Of a stretch of 64,000 nucleotides of DNA, positions 17,713 through 26,461 are shown one piece after another. The translations under genes were made by a program, and so were the position numbers. The stretch comes from Victivallis vadensis (GTDB taxonomy: Bacteria > Verrucomicrobiota > Lentisphaeria > Victivallales > Victivallaceae): assembly GCF_003096415.1 (NCBI RefSeq), contig NZ_QEKH01000006.1, forward strand, positions 1 through 64,000, in the 5' to 3' direction. Within the stretch, counting starts at the first letter, position 1. Each line of letters starts with the position of its first letter. Under the pieces are notes generated by a model that worked only from the letters and a program-made list of their open reading frames with translations, searched no databases and was not told the origin of the DNA.

Positions 17713-18615
17713 CTACTTGATCAGTCGCGCCATCACCGCTTTCTGCACATGCAGCCGGTTTTCGGCCTCGTCAAAGACGATCGAACGCTTCGGATCATCC
17801 ATCACGCCGGCCGAAACCTCCTCGCCGCGGTGGGCGGGCAGACAGTGCAGGAACTTCGCATTCGGCCTGGCCCGCTCAAACAGCGCCTCGTTGACCTGAT
17901 AGGGACGGAAAATCTTCATGCGCCGCTCCTTTTCGTCCTCGAAGCCCATGCTGACCCACACGTCGGTATAGAAGTAATCGACGCCTTCGGCCGCCTTCAG
18001 CGGATCAGGCTCCCAGCAGATGTTCGGCGCGCCGGCCATCAGCTCCTCGGCGGGACGCTCCTCGGCGGGGGCGGAAACCACCATCTCCATGCCGGTCAGC
18101 CGCGCCGCCAGCATCAGCGAATTCGCTATATTGCTGCGGCCGTCGCCGTAAAATGCGACCCGGATCGATTTGTCCACCCTGCCGGAATACTCCTTGATGG
18201 TCAGCATATCCGCCAGAATCTGGCAGGGATGGTATTCATCGGTCAGCGCGTTGATCACCGGAATCGACGCTTCGCGCGCCAGCTCCTCAACGTCGGCGTG
18301 CGAAAAGGTCCGGATCACGATGCCGTGCAGGTAACGGCTCAGCACCTTGGCGGTGTCGGCGACGGTTTCGCCGCGCCCGACCTGCATCCGGGACTGGTCC
18401 AGATAAAGCGGCCGCCCGCCCAGTTCGCCGACGCCGACTTCAAACGAAACGCGGGTCCGGGTCGAGGATTTCGCGAAAATCAGCCCCACGCTTTTACCGG
18501 CCAGCGGCGTATAATTCATCTTGTTCCGTTCGGCCTTCAGCTTCGCGGCCAGCTCGAAAATGCCGTGCAGGTCGTCGAGCGTCAGGTCCCTCAGGGTCAA
18601 CAGGTCTTTCTTCAT
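17713..18615 (-). CDS. argF: Ornithine carbamoyltransferase
   Basis: Converts ornithine and carbamoyl phosphate to citrulline in arginine biosynthesis; cytoplasmic, probably trimeric. It has 300 residues. The carbamoyl-phosphate motif STRTR is at 51-55 and the ornithine-side 'HCLPAHRGEEV' near 259-269. A strong GGGAGGA ribosome-binding site precedes the ATG, which overlaps the argD stop by 4 bases. The protein is shorter than E. coli ArgF (334) but typical of the anabolic family. Confidence 0.95.
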   Translation of the reverse strand: MKKDLLTLRDLTLDDLHGIFELAAKLKAERNKMNYTPLAGKSVGLIFAKSSTRTRVSFEVGVGELGGRPLYLDQSRMQVGRGETVADTAKVLSRYLHGIVIRTFSHADVEELAREASIPVINALTDEYHPCQILADMLTIKEYSGRVDKSIRVAFYGDGRSNIANSLMLAARLTGMEMVVSAPAEERPAEELMAGAPNICWEPDPLKAAEGVDYFYTDVWVSMGFEDEKERRMKIFRPYQVNEALFERARPNAKFLHCLPAHRGEEVSAGVMDDPKRSIVFDEAENRLHVQKAVMARLIK

Positions 18616-19823
18616 TTTTGTTCCTCCCGAATCATCCGGTCGAGTTCCGCCAGTCCGGCGGCGATCTTTTCCAGCGCCTCGTCGGCGTCGGCCCGGGTAA
18701 TGGTCAACGGCGGCAGCAGCCGCAGCACGGTTTCGCCCGCGGTCAGCACCACCAGATTGTGTTTCAACAGAATTCCGGCCAGCGTCGCGGCCTCGCGGTC
18801 GAGCACCACGCCGATCATCAGGCCCATGCCCCGCACCGTCTTCACAAAGGAGTAGGGCTTGCCGATTTCAACCAGCTTCGCGCGCAGGTAGTCGCCCTGA
18901 ATCCGGCAGTTCTCCAGCACGCCGTCCTCGTCGAACGCCTGCTGCACCGCCAGCGCGGCCGCGCTGACCAGCGGCGTACCGCCGAAAGTGCTCGCGTGCA
19001 TGCCGACTTTCAGCACATCCGCGTATTTGCGCTTCACGATAAAAGCCCCCATCGGCAGGCCGTTCGCGATCGCCTTGGCCATCGACAGCGCATCCGGCTC
19101 GACGCCGAAACTCTGCCACGCGAACCGGGTCCCGATCCGCCCCATGCCGCACTGCACTTCATCGAAGAGCAGCAGGATATCCTTTTCATCGCACAGCGCG
19201 CGCACCTTCTTCAGGTACTCCGCATCGGCGGGCAGGATGCCGCCCTCGCCCTGCACCGGCTCAAGCAGGATCGCGCAGGTATTGGCGGAAACGGCGGCTT
19301 CCAGCGCCGCGAAATTGTTGAACGGCACCTGTTTGAAGCCGGGGACCTCCGGCTCGAAGCCCTTGCGGTATTTGGCGCGGCCGGTTTCGGCCAGCGTCGC
19401 CAGCGTCCGGCCGTGGAACGAATTGTCCATCGAAATGATCTCGTTGCGGCCCGTCGCATTGCCGTATTTCCGCGCGAACTTGCTCATGCCTTCGTTGGCT
19501 TCGGCACCGGAGTTGCAGAAGAACACCACGCCGTCCATGCCGGAGGTGATCAGCTTTTCCGCCAGGCGCGGCATCATCTCATTCATATAGAGATTGGAGA
19601 CATGCACGAGCTTGCCCGCCTGTTCCCGGATCGCTTCGGTCACGCGCGGATTGCAATGCCCGAGGTTGCAGACGGAAATGCCGGATGCGAAATCGAGATA
19701 TTCTCGGTTGTCGGCGTCCCAGAGGCGCGTCCCCTGCCCGCGGGTGAAGAGAATCTTCGGGGCATAGGTGGGCATCACATAGTTCCGGTACCGTTCGACA
19801 GTGGTTTCGTAAAGGTTTTCCAT
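18612..19823 (-). CDS. argD: Acetylornithine aminotransferase
   Basis: A class III PLP-dependent aminotransferase of arginine biosynthesis (N-acetylglutamate semialdehyde to N-acetylornithine). It has 403 residues. The cofactor site 'LLFDEVQCGMGRIG' and the Schiff-base lysine in 'SMAKAIANGLPMGAF' are present, as is 'NSGAEANE' for phosphate contact. ArgD enzymes can also act in lysine synthesis. AGGAG lies 8 bases before the ATG. It leads the argD-argF-mntP operon. The other arg gene in the window is the short argA at 49.5-50 kb. Confidence 0.94.
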   Translation of the reverse strand: MENLYETTVERYRNYVMPTYAPKILFTRGQGTRLWDADNREYLDFASGISVCNLGHCNPRVTEAIREQAGKLVHVSNLYMNEMMPRLAEKLITSGMDGVVFFCNSGAEANEGMSKFARKYGNATGRNEIISMDNSFHGRTLATLAETGRAKYRKGFEPEVPGFKQVPFNNFAALEAAVSANTCAILLEPVQGEGGILPADAEYLKKVRALCDEKDILLLFDEVQCGMGRIGTRFAWQSFGVEPDALSMAKAIANGLPMGAFIVKRKYADVLKVGMHASTFGGTPLVSAAALAVQQAFDEDGVLENCRIQGDYLRAKLVEIGKPYSFVKTVRGMGLMIGVVLDREAATLAGILLKHNLVVLTAGETVLRLLPPLTITRADADEALEKIAAGLAELDRMIREEQK

Positions 19824-19851
19824 CTCTCAGACTCCTGTTATAGAAAAATCC

Positions 19852-19865
19852 CCTGCAACTGCAGG
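19852..19865. promoter_or_regulatory. Palindrome in the argD leader, CCTGCA-AC-TGCAGG
   Basis: A 14-base inverted repeat between the argD -10 box and its ribosome-binding site. It may be a repressor site or a small leader hairpin. It does not match the known ArgR box (AT-rich 18-mers). Confidence 0.3.
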
Positions 19866-19874
19866 AAAATAGAT

Positions 19875-19902
19875 AATATACCCGAACTTTCCCAAAATGC
19901 AA
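19875..19902 (-). promoter_or_regulatory. Promoter of argD-argF-mntP
   Basis: On the minus strand, TTGCAT (19902-19897), a 16-base spacer and TATATT (19880-19875), about 50 bases before the argD start. Confidence 0.65.
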
Positions 19903-19935
19903 GTATATCTTCGCCGCCTTTTACGGAGCCGCCGA

Positions 19936-20655
19936 TCAGCGCGGCTGCGCGGTCAGCGTTGCAAGCAGCGCTGGCACCGCGACTTCGGTGCGCAGCGTGC
20001 GGCGGCCGAGCGTGACCGGCGTGACGCCGTGACGGGCCAGCAGATCAATTTCATAACCGGTGAAGCCGCCCTCAGGACCGATCACCAGCGCGGCCGGCCC
20101 GCGGCTCCCGACCGGAATCGGCTCCGTCGCAGCGGGATGCCCCGCATAGGCCGGACGCCCGGCGAGAATACCGGGAAGCTCATCCTCCACGAACGGCTTG
20201 AACCGGTTGCGGAATTCGATCCGGGGCATCGCCGTGTCGCCGGCCTGTTCCAGCGCGAGACGGCAGGTTTCATCCAGCGAAGCGGTTTCGAGGTTGGGGC
20301 TGGACCAGTAGCTTTTGTCCACTTTCCAGCAGGCGATGAACCAGAACTCCTTCACTCCCATCGTGACGGCGGCGTGCAGCACCTTCTGGAAAGTCTTGGG
20401 GCGCGGCAGCGCCGCGATCAGCGTGACCGGCGACGGTTCCGGCGGAGGCACCGTCAAGTCGGGACGCAGTGTCGCGGCATCCGCGCCGATCTCCAGCAGC
20501 TCGGCAGTCCCGGTCAGGCCGTTCAGCATTCCCGCCTTGCAGAACTTGCCCGGTTCGGCCTTGATCACCTCCAGCAACTGCCGGTGGCGGCGTCCGGCGA
20601 TCCGGACGAGGCCGGGTGCGATATAGTCGCTTTCGTCTAACAACAGGAGATTCAT
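19936..20655 (-). CDS. rsmE: 16S rRNA (uracil-1498-N3)-methyltransferase RsmE
   Basis: A SPOUT-class methyltransferase that modifies U1498 of 16S rRNA. It has 239 residues with a PUA-like N-terminus ('AGRRHRQLLEVIKAEPG') and the C-terminal trefoil-knot motifs 'LVIGPEGGFTGYEIDLL' and 'LGRRTLRTEVAVPALLATL', which are diagnostic. It is the last gene of the minus-strand group running from the DUF2059 gene, but element E3 separates it from pgi, so co-transcription is uncertain. Confidence 0.93.
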   Translation of the reverse strand: MNLLLLDESDYIAPGLVRIAGRRHRQLLEVIKAEPGKFCKAGMLNGLTGTAELLEIGADAATLRPDLTVPPPEPSPVTLIAALPRPKTFQKVLHAAVTMGVKEFWFIACWKVDKSYWSSPNLETASLDETCRLALEQAGDTAMPRIEFRNRFKPFVEDELPGILAGRPAYAGHPAATEPIPVGSRGPAALVIGPEGGFTGYEIDLLARHGVTPVTLGRRTLRTEVAVPALLATLTAQPR

Positions 20656-20694
20656 TTCGGACTTTCCGTGGTTATGTCAAAAAGAAAGGGGAAA

Positions 20695-21004
20695 CTTGCC
20701 GCTTACGGCAAGCGGGTCTGCTTGCCCTGACGGACAGCAGACCTCCGTGGGCTCACGGCCTGATTTTCAATCAGGCACCTGAGCTGGGCGTTTCGCCCAC
20801 GGAATGTCTCCGACGGGCAAGGCGCTTCGCCCTTGCAACCCGACCGGCGACGTGCCGGTGCGGTAAACCGTCCATAGAATAGACTTATAGATAATAACCC
20901 CGTTTTAGAGATTTTTGCACAGCAAAAATCTCTAAAACGTACCCGGCGCCGGCACCTTGCCGGTCTGGGGTCCCGGGGGCGAAGCGCCCCGGGCCGCCGG
21001 AGGC
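20695..21004 (+). repeat. Element E3: hairpin repeat, family B
   Basis: A non-coding element filling the pgi-rsmE gap. It contains TTGCCG-CTTA-CGGCAA (about 20698), GGTCTGCT...AGCAGACC, a 9-bp stem TCCGTGGGC...GCCCACGGA that encloses GCCTGATT-TTC-AATCAGGC, then a CAAGG-type hairpin, ACCGGC-N5-GCCGGT, a long TTTTAGAGATTTTTG...CAAAAATCTCTAAAA hairpin (about 20911-20938), a GGCGAAGCGCC hairpin and the terminal CCGCCGGAGGCA. The 9-bp stem aligns with a different but equally complementary stem in E5. Open frames here are repeat artefacts. Confidence 0.75.
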
Positions 21005-21007
21005 AGG

Positions 21008-22579
21008 TTACTTGACGGTATAGTACCAGGCGTTCGCCATCGTGCAGAATTCACGAGTCACGTGCGGGCAGTTCGCCGCGGCCTTGTCGAGCAGCCCGCC
21101 GATTTCGACGGCCTGATCGGGTTCGCCGACCTTGGCCGCAATCTCCTCGGCGGTGCCGGAAACGCCTTTCAGCTCGGCGATCTTCTTCATCAGCGTTTCG
21201 CGCAGCGTCAGGATGCCCTTCGCCGCCAGCTTGTAGGCCTGCACGCCGGGCTGGTGGAACGCGTTGATGTTGATGAATTCAGCGTAAACCGCGACCGCGC
21301 GCTCGTAGAGGGCGATCACCATGCCGAGAGTGCGCTCGTTGACCTCCGGGATGCGGATCGTGATGATCTGGCGCCCCTTGCCGCGCAGCGCGGCGCTGAG
21401 TCCTTCAAGGAAGCCGTGCAGGTAGTTGCCCATCGTATTGGCGTCGGTGATCGGCAGGCGTTTCGCATCCTTCATCACTTCAATGAAAGTCGCAAAGAAG
21501 TCGTCGCGGCCATCGTTGAGCTGCTGGATAAAGGCGTGGGCGTCAGTGCCGCCCTTGTTGCCGAAGACGTTCAGCCCCTGATGGACCTCCTTGCCGTCGA
21601 GGTCGAGCGCCTTGCCGAGGCTCTCCATCACCAGCTGCTGCATATAACGCGACAGCAGGATCAGCCGGTCGGAGTAAGGCACGATCACCATATTGCGGTC
21701 GCCCCTGCCGTTGCCGGCGATATACCACATCGCGGCGAGCATCATCGCCGGATTCTTACGCGGATCGGCGGTGCGGGTCCACTCGTCCATTTTACAGGCG
21801 CCTTCGAGGAACGCCTTGAAGTCCACCCCGGTCAGCGCGGCGGGAAGATGGCCGACGATGCTGGTTTCGCTGGTGCGCCCGCCGATGGATTCGGCCATTT
21901 CGAAAACCGCGAGGAAGCCGGTTTCATGGGCGTGTTTGTCAAGTTCGCTGCCTTTCATCGTGATCGCGGCGGCGTGCTTCGCGAAGGAGAGTCCCTTTTC
22001 GGCGTAGAACTTCTCCATGGAGATCATGTTGTTCTTGGTCTCCTGGGTGCCGCCGGATTTGGAGATCACCAGATGCAGCGTGGCCGCCGGATCCATCACT
22101 TCAAGCAGGTCGGCGAATTCGGCCGAATCGGTGTTGTCGAGGAAGTAAATCTTCAAATAGCCGTTGCGCTGCGCGTCGGATTTCTCGTTCCAGTAGGGGC
22201 CGTTGATCGCGAACTGCATCAGCTGCGGGCCGAGCGCGGAGCCGCCGATGCCGTTGACCACGACCGCGTCGAACTTCCTGCCGGTTTCGCCGGTGATTTT
22301 ACCGGTGCGGACCTTTTCGGCAAACTCCTCGACGGAGGCGAAAAGCGCGCTTTTCGGATACTCGATGCGGTCGGAAAAGTGGGTGACCTTGCGGTTTTCA
22401 TCCGGGTTCTTGACCGCTCCGGCTTCAAGGCGGGCCATTTCTCTGGCGGCGCGCTCGAATTTCGGCGCGAGCTTGTCGAGGTCGGCGTCGGTGAATTTCA
22501 TCCCGGCGAAAGCGATGGAGAAGTTGTCGGCCGCGTCGACCAGCGTATAGGCGCGGTTGCGTTCGATCCAGTTGTTCAT
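21008..22579 (-). CDS. pgi: Glucose-6-phosphate isomerase
   Basis: Interconverts glucose-6-phosphate and fructose-6-phosphate in glycolysis and gluconeogenesis. It has 523 residues. PGI motifs include 'VVNGIGGSALGPQLMQ' near 145, 'VISKSGGTQETKNN' near 210, 'GRTSETSIVGHLP' near 265 and a C-terminal 'INAFHQPGVQAYK' that carries the catalytic Lys/His region. GGAG lies 10 bases upstream of the ATG. It follows the DUF815-like ATPase gene by 29 bases. Confidence 0.94.
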   Translation of the reverse strand: MNNWIERNRAYTLVDAADNFSIAFAGMKFTDADLDKLAPKFERAAREMARLEAGAVKNPDENRKVTHFSDRIEYPKSALFASVEEFAEKVRTGKITGETGRKFDAVVVNGIGGSALGPQLMQFAINGPYWNEKSDAQRNGYLKIYFLDNTDSAEFADLLEVMDPAATLHLVISKSGGTQETKNNMISMEKFYAEKGLSFAKHAAAITMKGSELDKHAHETGFLAVFEMAESIGGRTSETSIVGHLPAALTGVDFKAFLEGACKMDEWTRTADPRKNPAMMLAAMWYIAGNGRGDRNMVIVPYSDRLILLSRYMQQLVMESLGKALDLDGKEVHQGLNVFGNKGGTDAHAFIQQLNDGRDDFFATFIEVMKDAKRLPITDANTMGNYLHGFLEGLSAALRGKGRQIITIRIPEVNERTLGMVIALYERAVAVYAEFININAFHQPGVQAYKLAAKGILTLRETLMKKIAELKGVSGTAEEIAAKVGEPDQAVEIGGLLDKAAANCPHVTREFCTMANAWYYTVK

Positions 22580-22608
22580 ACTGATTGTACTCCGTTTGAT
22601 GTGGGTTG

Positions 22609-23925
22609 TTATTCCAAGGCGCGCAGCCGTTCCTTGAGGAGGCGTTTGATATACTCCTCGCCGTAGAGCGCACGCATGAGTTCGATATTGAATTCGTAGA
22701 AAAGCTCCGCGTCCGGCCGGGTGATCAGCTCGCCGAACGAAAGCTCCATGATGGTCTTGCGCTTGATCCTGTCCTGTTCGTACATCGACAGATAGCGGAT
22801 CAGGCTGCGCGGGGAAAGCTCGGTGAACTTCTTCTGCCCGAAATCCTCGGTGTAATCCGCCGCGATCACCGAGACCAGGTTGGCGCGGGGCTGCTTAAGC
22901 CCGAAAGTCCCCTGCAGGAACTCCTCGATCATCTCGGTGCAGCGGACTTCGTCGAACACCGGGAACGTGACCTTGCGCCCGCGCGACAGGATGTTGGCCG
23001 GAAATTCATAGTTCGCCGCCAGCACCGGCATCACATTCGGCGGCAGCGTGAACGCCCCGCCGACATAGGTGCGGAAGCTGTACCAGTCAGTGTGGCGCGG
23101 GTCGATATCGTCGAAAAACAGCACGAATTTGTGGTCCGGCCGCGCCGCCAGCGGCGTGACCAGCTCGAGCCACCCTTTTTCCAGCGCCTCCGGGTCGGGC
23201 AGGATCAGCACCAGCTCCGGCTCCGCCAGCGCGAAGGAGACGGTCAGACTGGTCTTGCCGTAACCGGGCAGGCTGTTGACCAGCAGCGGCAGATTGGTTT
23301 TGCCGGCGGCGAATTTGCGGAAGTGGTCCTGAAACGCGGTGCGCATGCCGAGGTAACCGAAAAAACGCTCCACCGGCTTGGCCGAAGTCACCTCCGACTG
23401 GATGAACTTCCCGCCGAGATAGCGGAAGGTCCGGCAGCGGCGGAACCGGTCGCAGGCCAGCAGCTGAGCCGCAAACTCCCGCTCCGGCAGGTCGCTCCGG
23501 ACTCCCCGGAACAGCTCCAGCGCGGCGGGAAACACCCGGCGGCGCTCCGCCTCCGGCAGCTGCTCCGTCAGCGCGGCAATCCCGGCGAGCAGCTCCAGCC
23601 CGAGCCGGAGCAGGAACGCGGTGTTTTCGCTCCACTCCTCCCGTTCCAGATCAGCGGGCAGCACCTTGTGGTCGATCAGGAGGTCGAACAGCCTGCCCGC
23701 CAACTGCGCATCGACCGGAGCGTCCCCGGCCTCGCGCTGAATCGCATTGAGATAGTCGGCGACGGCGGCGCGGCCGGAGACCGGCTTCTCCGACGCCGCC
23801 AGAAAAGCGCCGCGCAGACGCTCCAGCAGCGGATCTTCAGGCAGCGCCATCGCTCCGTTCCGGCCGGGACGGGCGAACAGCAGCTCCAGAGCCCTCAATC
23901 CGTTATGAACCGCGGCGTTTTCCAT
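22609..23925 (-). CDS. DUF815-like P-loop ATPase
   Basis: A 438-residue cytoplasmic protein. The N-terminal 200 residues are helical and of no recognised family. A variant Walker A motif 'LPGYGKTS' (219-226) and Walker B 'FVLFFDDID' (267-275) follow, then 'LPPNVMPVLAANYEFP', resembling sensor 1. The layout ('DD' Walker B, NV-x-LAAN) resembles the DUF815 group of AAA+ ATPases. It sits between a YhcH-family gene (6 bases) and pgi (29 bases), so a link with sugar metabolism is possible. The partner or substrate is unknown. The family call is tentative. Confidence 0.6.
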   Translation of the reverse strand: MENAAVHNGLRALELLFARPGRNGAMALPEDPLLERLRGAFLAASEKPVSGRAAVADYLNAIQREAGDAPVDAQLAGRLFDLLIDHKVLPADLEREEWSENTAFLLRLGLELLAGIAALTEQLPEAERRRVFPAALELFRGVRSDLPEREFAAQLLACDRFRRCRTFRYLGGKFIQSEVTSAKPVERFFGYLGMRTAFQDHFRKFAAGKTNLPLLVNSLPGYGKTSLTVSFALAEPELVLILPDPEALEKGWLELVTPLAARPDHKFVLFFDDIDPRHTDWYSFRTYVGGAFTLPPNVMPVLAANYEFPANILSRGRKVTFPVFDEVRCTEMIEEFLQGTFGLKQPRANLVSVIAADYTEDFGQKKFTELSPRSLIRYLSMYEQDRIKRKTIMELSFGELITRPDAELFYEFNIELMRALYGEEYIKRLLKERLRALE

Positions 23926-23931
23926 GGCCGA

Positions 23932-24396
23932 TCACGCCTCCAGCAGCGAACGGTGGATTTTGACCACCATCTTGACCACCCGGTCCGCCGGATCGCCGAC
24001 GCCGGGCTGGTGTCCTTCTTCCGGCAGGAACAGCGCGAAATAGCCGGGCGCCAGCGGCAGCGGCACCGAGCCCTCCTTGCCGGAACGGAAAAACGCGATG
24101 TCCGGCGTGTAGGCTTCGGTCGCTTCAAGGCCGTCGACCGTGCGCCACCAGATGGTTTCCGCACCCTCCAGCAACAGCTGGATATCGACGAACTCACGGT
24201 GGTTTTCCAGTTTATCGGCATTGAATTCGTGGAGGTTGTAGCCCTGAATCATCGCATAGACTTTATCGCCGTCGATCTCGTAACGGCCGGCGGGCGTCTC
24301 CGGCGTGCAGCCGGCGATGAACGTTGCAAGTTTCTTCCAGACCTCCGGGGAGAGCTTCGCATAGGAGGCGAAACGGTTCATGGAATCGAAAATCAT
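23932..24396 (-). CDS. YhcH/YjgK/YiaL family (DUF386) protein
   Basis: A 154-residue single-domain cupin-like protein. Family motifs are 'PAGRYEIDGDKVYAMIQGY', 'ENHREFVDIQLLLEGAE' and 'FALFLPEEGHQPG'; the conserved His/Glu residues bind a metal. Relatives such as YiaL and YhcH occur in sialic acid and sugar-acid operons and are proposed sugar isomerases or anomerases (YhcH acts on sialic acid derivatives). It lies between DUF2059 and the ATPase-pgi pair. The exact substrate is unknown. Confidence 0.88.
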   Translation of the reverse strand: MIFDSMNRFASYAKLSPEVWKKLATFIAGCTPETPAGRYEIDGDKVYAMIQGYNLHEFNADKLENHREFVDIQLLLEGAETIWWRTVDGLEATEAYTPDIAFFRSGKEGSVPLPLAPGYFALFLPEEGHQPGVGDPADRVVKMVVKIHRSLLEA

Positions 24397-24413
24397 GATG
24401 AATGATCCTGAAA

Positions 24414-24941
24414 TTACTTCTGATCAACCTGTTTCTTCTGAAGCTCCGCCGCGCGCTTCTGAACCAGTTCGCCGACCTTTTTATTCATATTCATCGCCAT
24501 CTGCTGGATGGAAGACATCATCTGCTGCTGCAGCATCGGGGTCTTATCCAGAAAATTCTGTCCGGCCGGGCTTTTGAAGAAGGTGGTCAGGTCCTTGAGT
24601 TCCTGCTCCGAAAAGGTGGTCGCATAAGCCTCGACGACGATGGGCTTGAGTTTATTCCAGCTCATCTCCTCCTCGACGATATTCATCACTTCATCCATCA
24701 TCTTCTTCTGTTCGGCCTGCTGATCCGCCGTCAGCTTGACGCCGTTCTGCTCAAGCATCTGCGGCAGCATCTTCTGCTGCATGTTGCGCATCATCTGGAA
24801 CGCATTCTTCATCTGCTGCTCCTGCCGCATAATGGTCAGCAGCTCGCCGGCGAGCTTGGAGCGCTCCGCGCTGACCGCTTCCGCCGCGAACATCGAAACG
24901 GCCATCACCGTCATCATCATGATTGCCAGAATTTTTTTCAT
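24414..24941 (-). CDS. Exported DUF2059 domain protein
   Basis: A 175-residue protein with a clear signal peptide (MKKILAIMMMTVMAVSMFA...AEA). The mature part is helical, rich in Met and Gln, and has the DUF2059 pattern 'EEMSWNKLKPIVVEAYATTFSEQELKDLTTFFKSPAGQNFLDKTPM'. It is probably periplasmic with unknown function. A purine-rich GGGAGAAGAGAG precedes the ATG. It is the first gene of the minus-strand group leading to pgi, and is divergent from the V-ATPase operon. Confidence 0.86.
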   Translation of the reverse strand: MKKILAIMMMTVMAVSMFAAEAVSAERSKLAGELLTIMRQEQQMKNAFQMMRNMQQKMLPQMLEQNGVKLTADQQAEQKKMMDEVMNIVEEEMSWNKLKPIVVEAYATTFSEQELKDLTTFFKSPAGQNFLDKTPMLQQQMMSSIQQMAMNMNKKVGELVQKRAAELQKKQVDQK

Positions 24942-25238
24942 GCTGCTCTCTTCTCCCTACTGAATGGAATGAATTGTGTTCCACCGGAACCGCCGGGAAC
25001 GGAATGCTCCCGGCGAGCCTACGGTTTATGGTTCATACTGTAGCCTTTCAAGGCCGGAAAGTCAATCCCGGCGGCGGGAATCCAACGTGAAAAAGGGGTG
25101 GTTTTCTTCGCCGGCGGAAAGAAAAAGGCGCATTCCCCCGATCCGGCATTTGAAAAAAAACCGTTTTGGATTTACATTACCGGATGAATTAATATCTATA
25201 GGGAAATAACCGAACCACTGAAACCGCGAGGGATGAAC

Positions 25239-25844
25239 ATGTCCGAAGAACTTCAGAACCTGCTCGATAAATTCCATGAGGTGGGTGTCAAGAAAACCGA
25301 AGCGGAGTGCGCCGAGCTCGTCGCCGCCGCACGCAAGGAGGCACAGGCGATCAGGGATCAGGCCAAAGCCGATGCCGCCGCGGCCGTGAAAGCCGCCGAA
25401 GAACAGGCTGCCGCTCTCGAAGCGCGCGCCGAAAGCGCGATCCGCCAGGCCGCCCGCGACATCATTCTGGAACTTCAGGGAGAACTGACCCGCCGCATCA
25501 CCCGCGCCGTTTCCGGCGCCGCCGACCAGGCGCTTTCGCCGGAATTCATGGCGTCGCTGATCCGCGAACTCGCCGCGAAATTCGCCGCCGACCCGAATGC
25601 GTCGGTTTCGATCCTGACGACCGTCAAAGACGCGCCGGCGCTGGAAAAGGCGCTGCAGGGTGCGCTGCTCAACAGCTTCCGCACCGCCCCGAAGGTGCTC
25701 GGCGATCCCGAAATCAAGGGCGGCTGCGAAGTCAGCTTCAAGGACGGGCAGGTCTATTTCGACTTCACCGGCGAAGCGGTGACCGAGCTGGTGGCGGATT
25801 TCATCGGCCCGCGGCTCGCGAAGCTGCTTGAAGGCGACAGGTAA
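25239..25844 (+). CDS. V/A-type ATPase subunit E
   Basis: The peripheral-stalk subunit of a V/A-type ATPase. It has 201 residues with an Ala/Glu/Lys-rich coiled coil (about 10-80, 'AARKEAQAIRDQAKADAAAAVKAAEEQ') and a C-terminal globular half that matches subunit E in layout. The ATG at 25239 is preferred to that at 25233 because GAGGG lies 6 bases upstream of it. It leads the E-DUF2764-A-B-D operon. The roughly 290-base upstream region, shared with the divergent DUF2059 gene, is AT-rich and shows no convincing promoter by eye. Confidence 0.85.
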   Translation: MSEELQNLLDKFHEVGVKKTEAECAELVAAARKEAQAIRDQAKADAAAAVKAAEEQAAALEARAESAIRQAARDIILELQGELTRRITRAVSGAADQALSPEFMASLIRELAAKFAADPNASVSILTTVKDAPALEKALQGALLNSFRTAPKVLGDPEIKGGCEVSFKDGQVYFDFTGEAVTELVADFIGPRLAKLLEGDR

Positions 25845-25873
25845 GTTCAGGATTTTAACGAAACGGCATTGAG

Positions 25874-26458
25874 ATGTTTTATTACTTTTGCGCTTCGCTG
25901 CCGAGCCTGACGCCCGGCAAAAGCCCGAAAATGAGCGTCGCCGACTTCGACGGGCTGGCGCGCGAGCAGGTCTCGCCGGCCGAATTCGAGTTGCTCCGGC
26001 AGTGTTCGCTCACCGTCGGCCGCGATCCCGGCGAAAGCGCGGGCAAGCCGCCGGTGCTGGCGGAAATGATCCGTTTCGAGCAGTATCTGCGCACCCGGAT
26101 CGCCCAGCGCCGCTCCGTCAAGGAGGATGACAAGGCCGCCGCGCTGCCCGATCCGGCGGAATATTTCAGCGAAGTCGATCTCGGGGTCGCACAGGCCGCC
26201 GCGGCAGCCGATCCGGCGGAACGTGAAAAGCTGATCGACCGGATCCGCTGGCGCCGCCTCGACGACCTCGAAGTGGGCCATGAATTCGATTTCGAACAGC
26301 TCTGCATCTACCGCATGCGGCTGTCCATCCTCGACAAATACCGCAGCCGCAACGCCGACGCCGGGCGGGAGATCTTCAACGCGGCGGTCGACCGCATCTC
26401 CTCCGAAGCGCCGGCGCCGGAACAGCAAACACATACATCCATGAGTCAGGGAGCTTAA
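25874..26458 (+). CDS. DUF2764 family V-ATPase-associated subunit
   Basis: A 194-residue protein beginning 'MFYYFCASLPSLTPGKSP', the typical DUF2764 start. It occupies the second operon position, where this family is found in Bacteroidetes, Chlamydiae, spirochaetes and relatives. It is thought to replace subunit C/d of A-type ATPases, joining the central stalk to the membrane rotor; this is context-based. The ribosome-binding site is weak. The gene ends 3 bases before subunit A. Confidence 0.82.
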   Translation: MFYYFCASLPSLTPGKSPKMSVADFDGLAREQVSPAEFELLRQCSLTVGRDPGESAGKPPVLAEMIRFEQYLRTRIAQRRSVKEDDKAAALPDPAEYFSEVDLGVAQAAAAADPAEREKLIDRIRWRRLDDLEVGHEFDFEQLCIYRMRLSILDKYRSRNADAGREIFNAAVDRISSEAPAPEQQTHTSMSQGA

Positions 26459-26461
26459 ATA

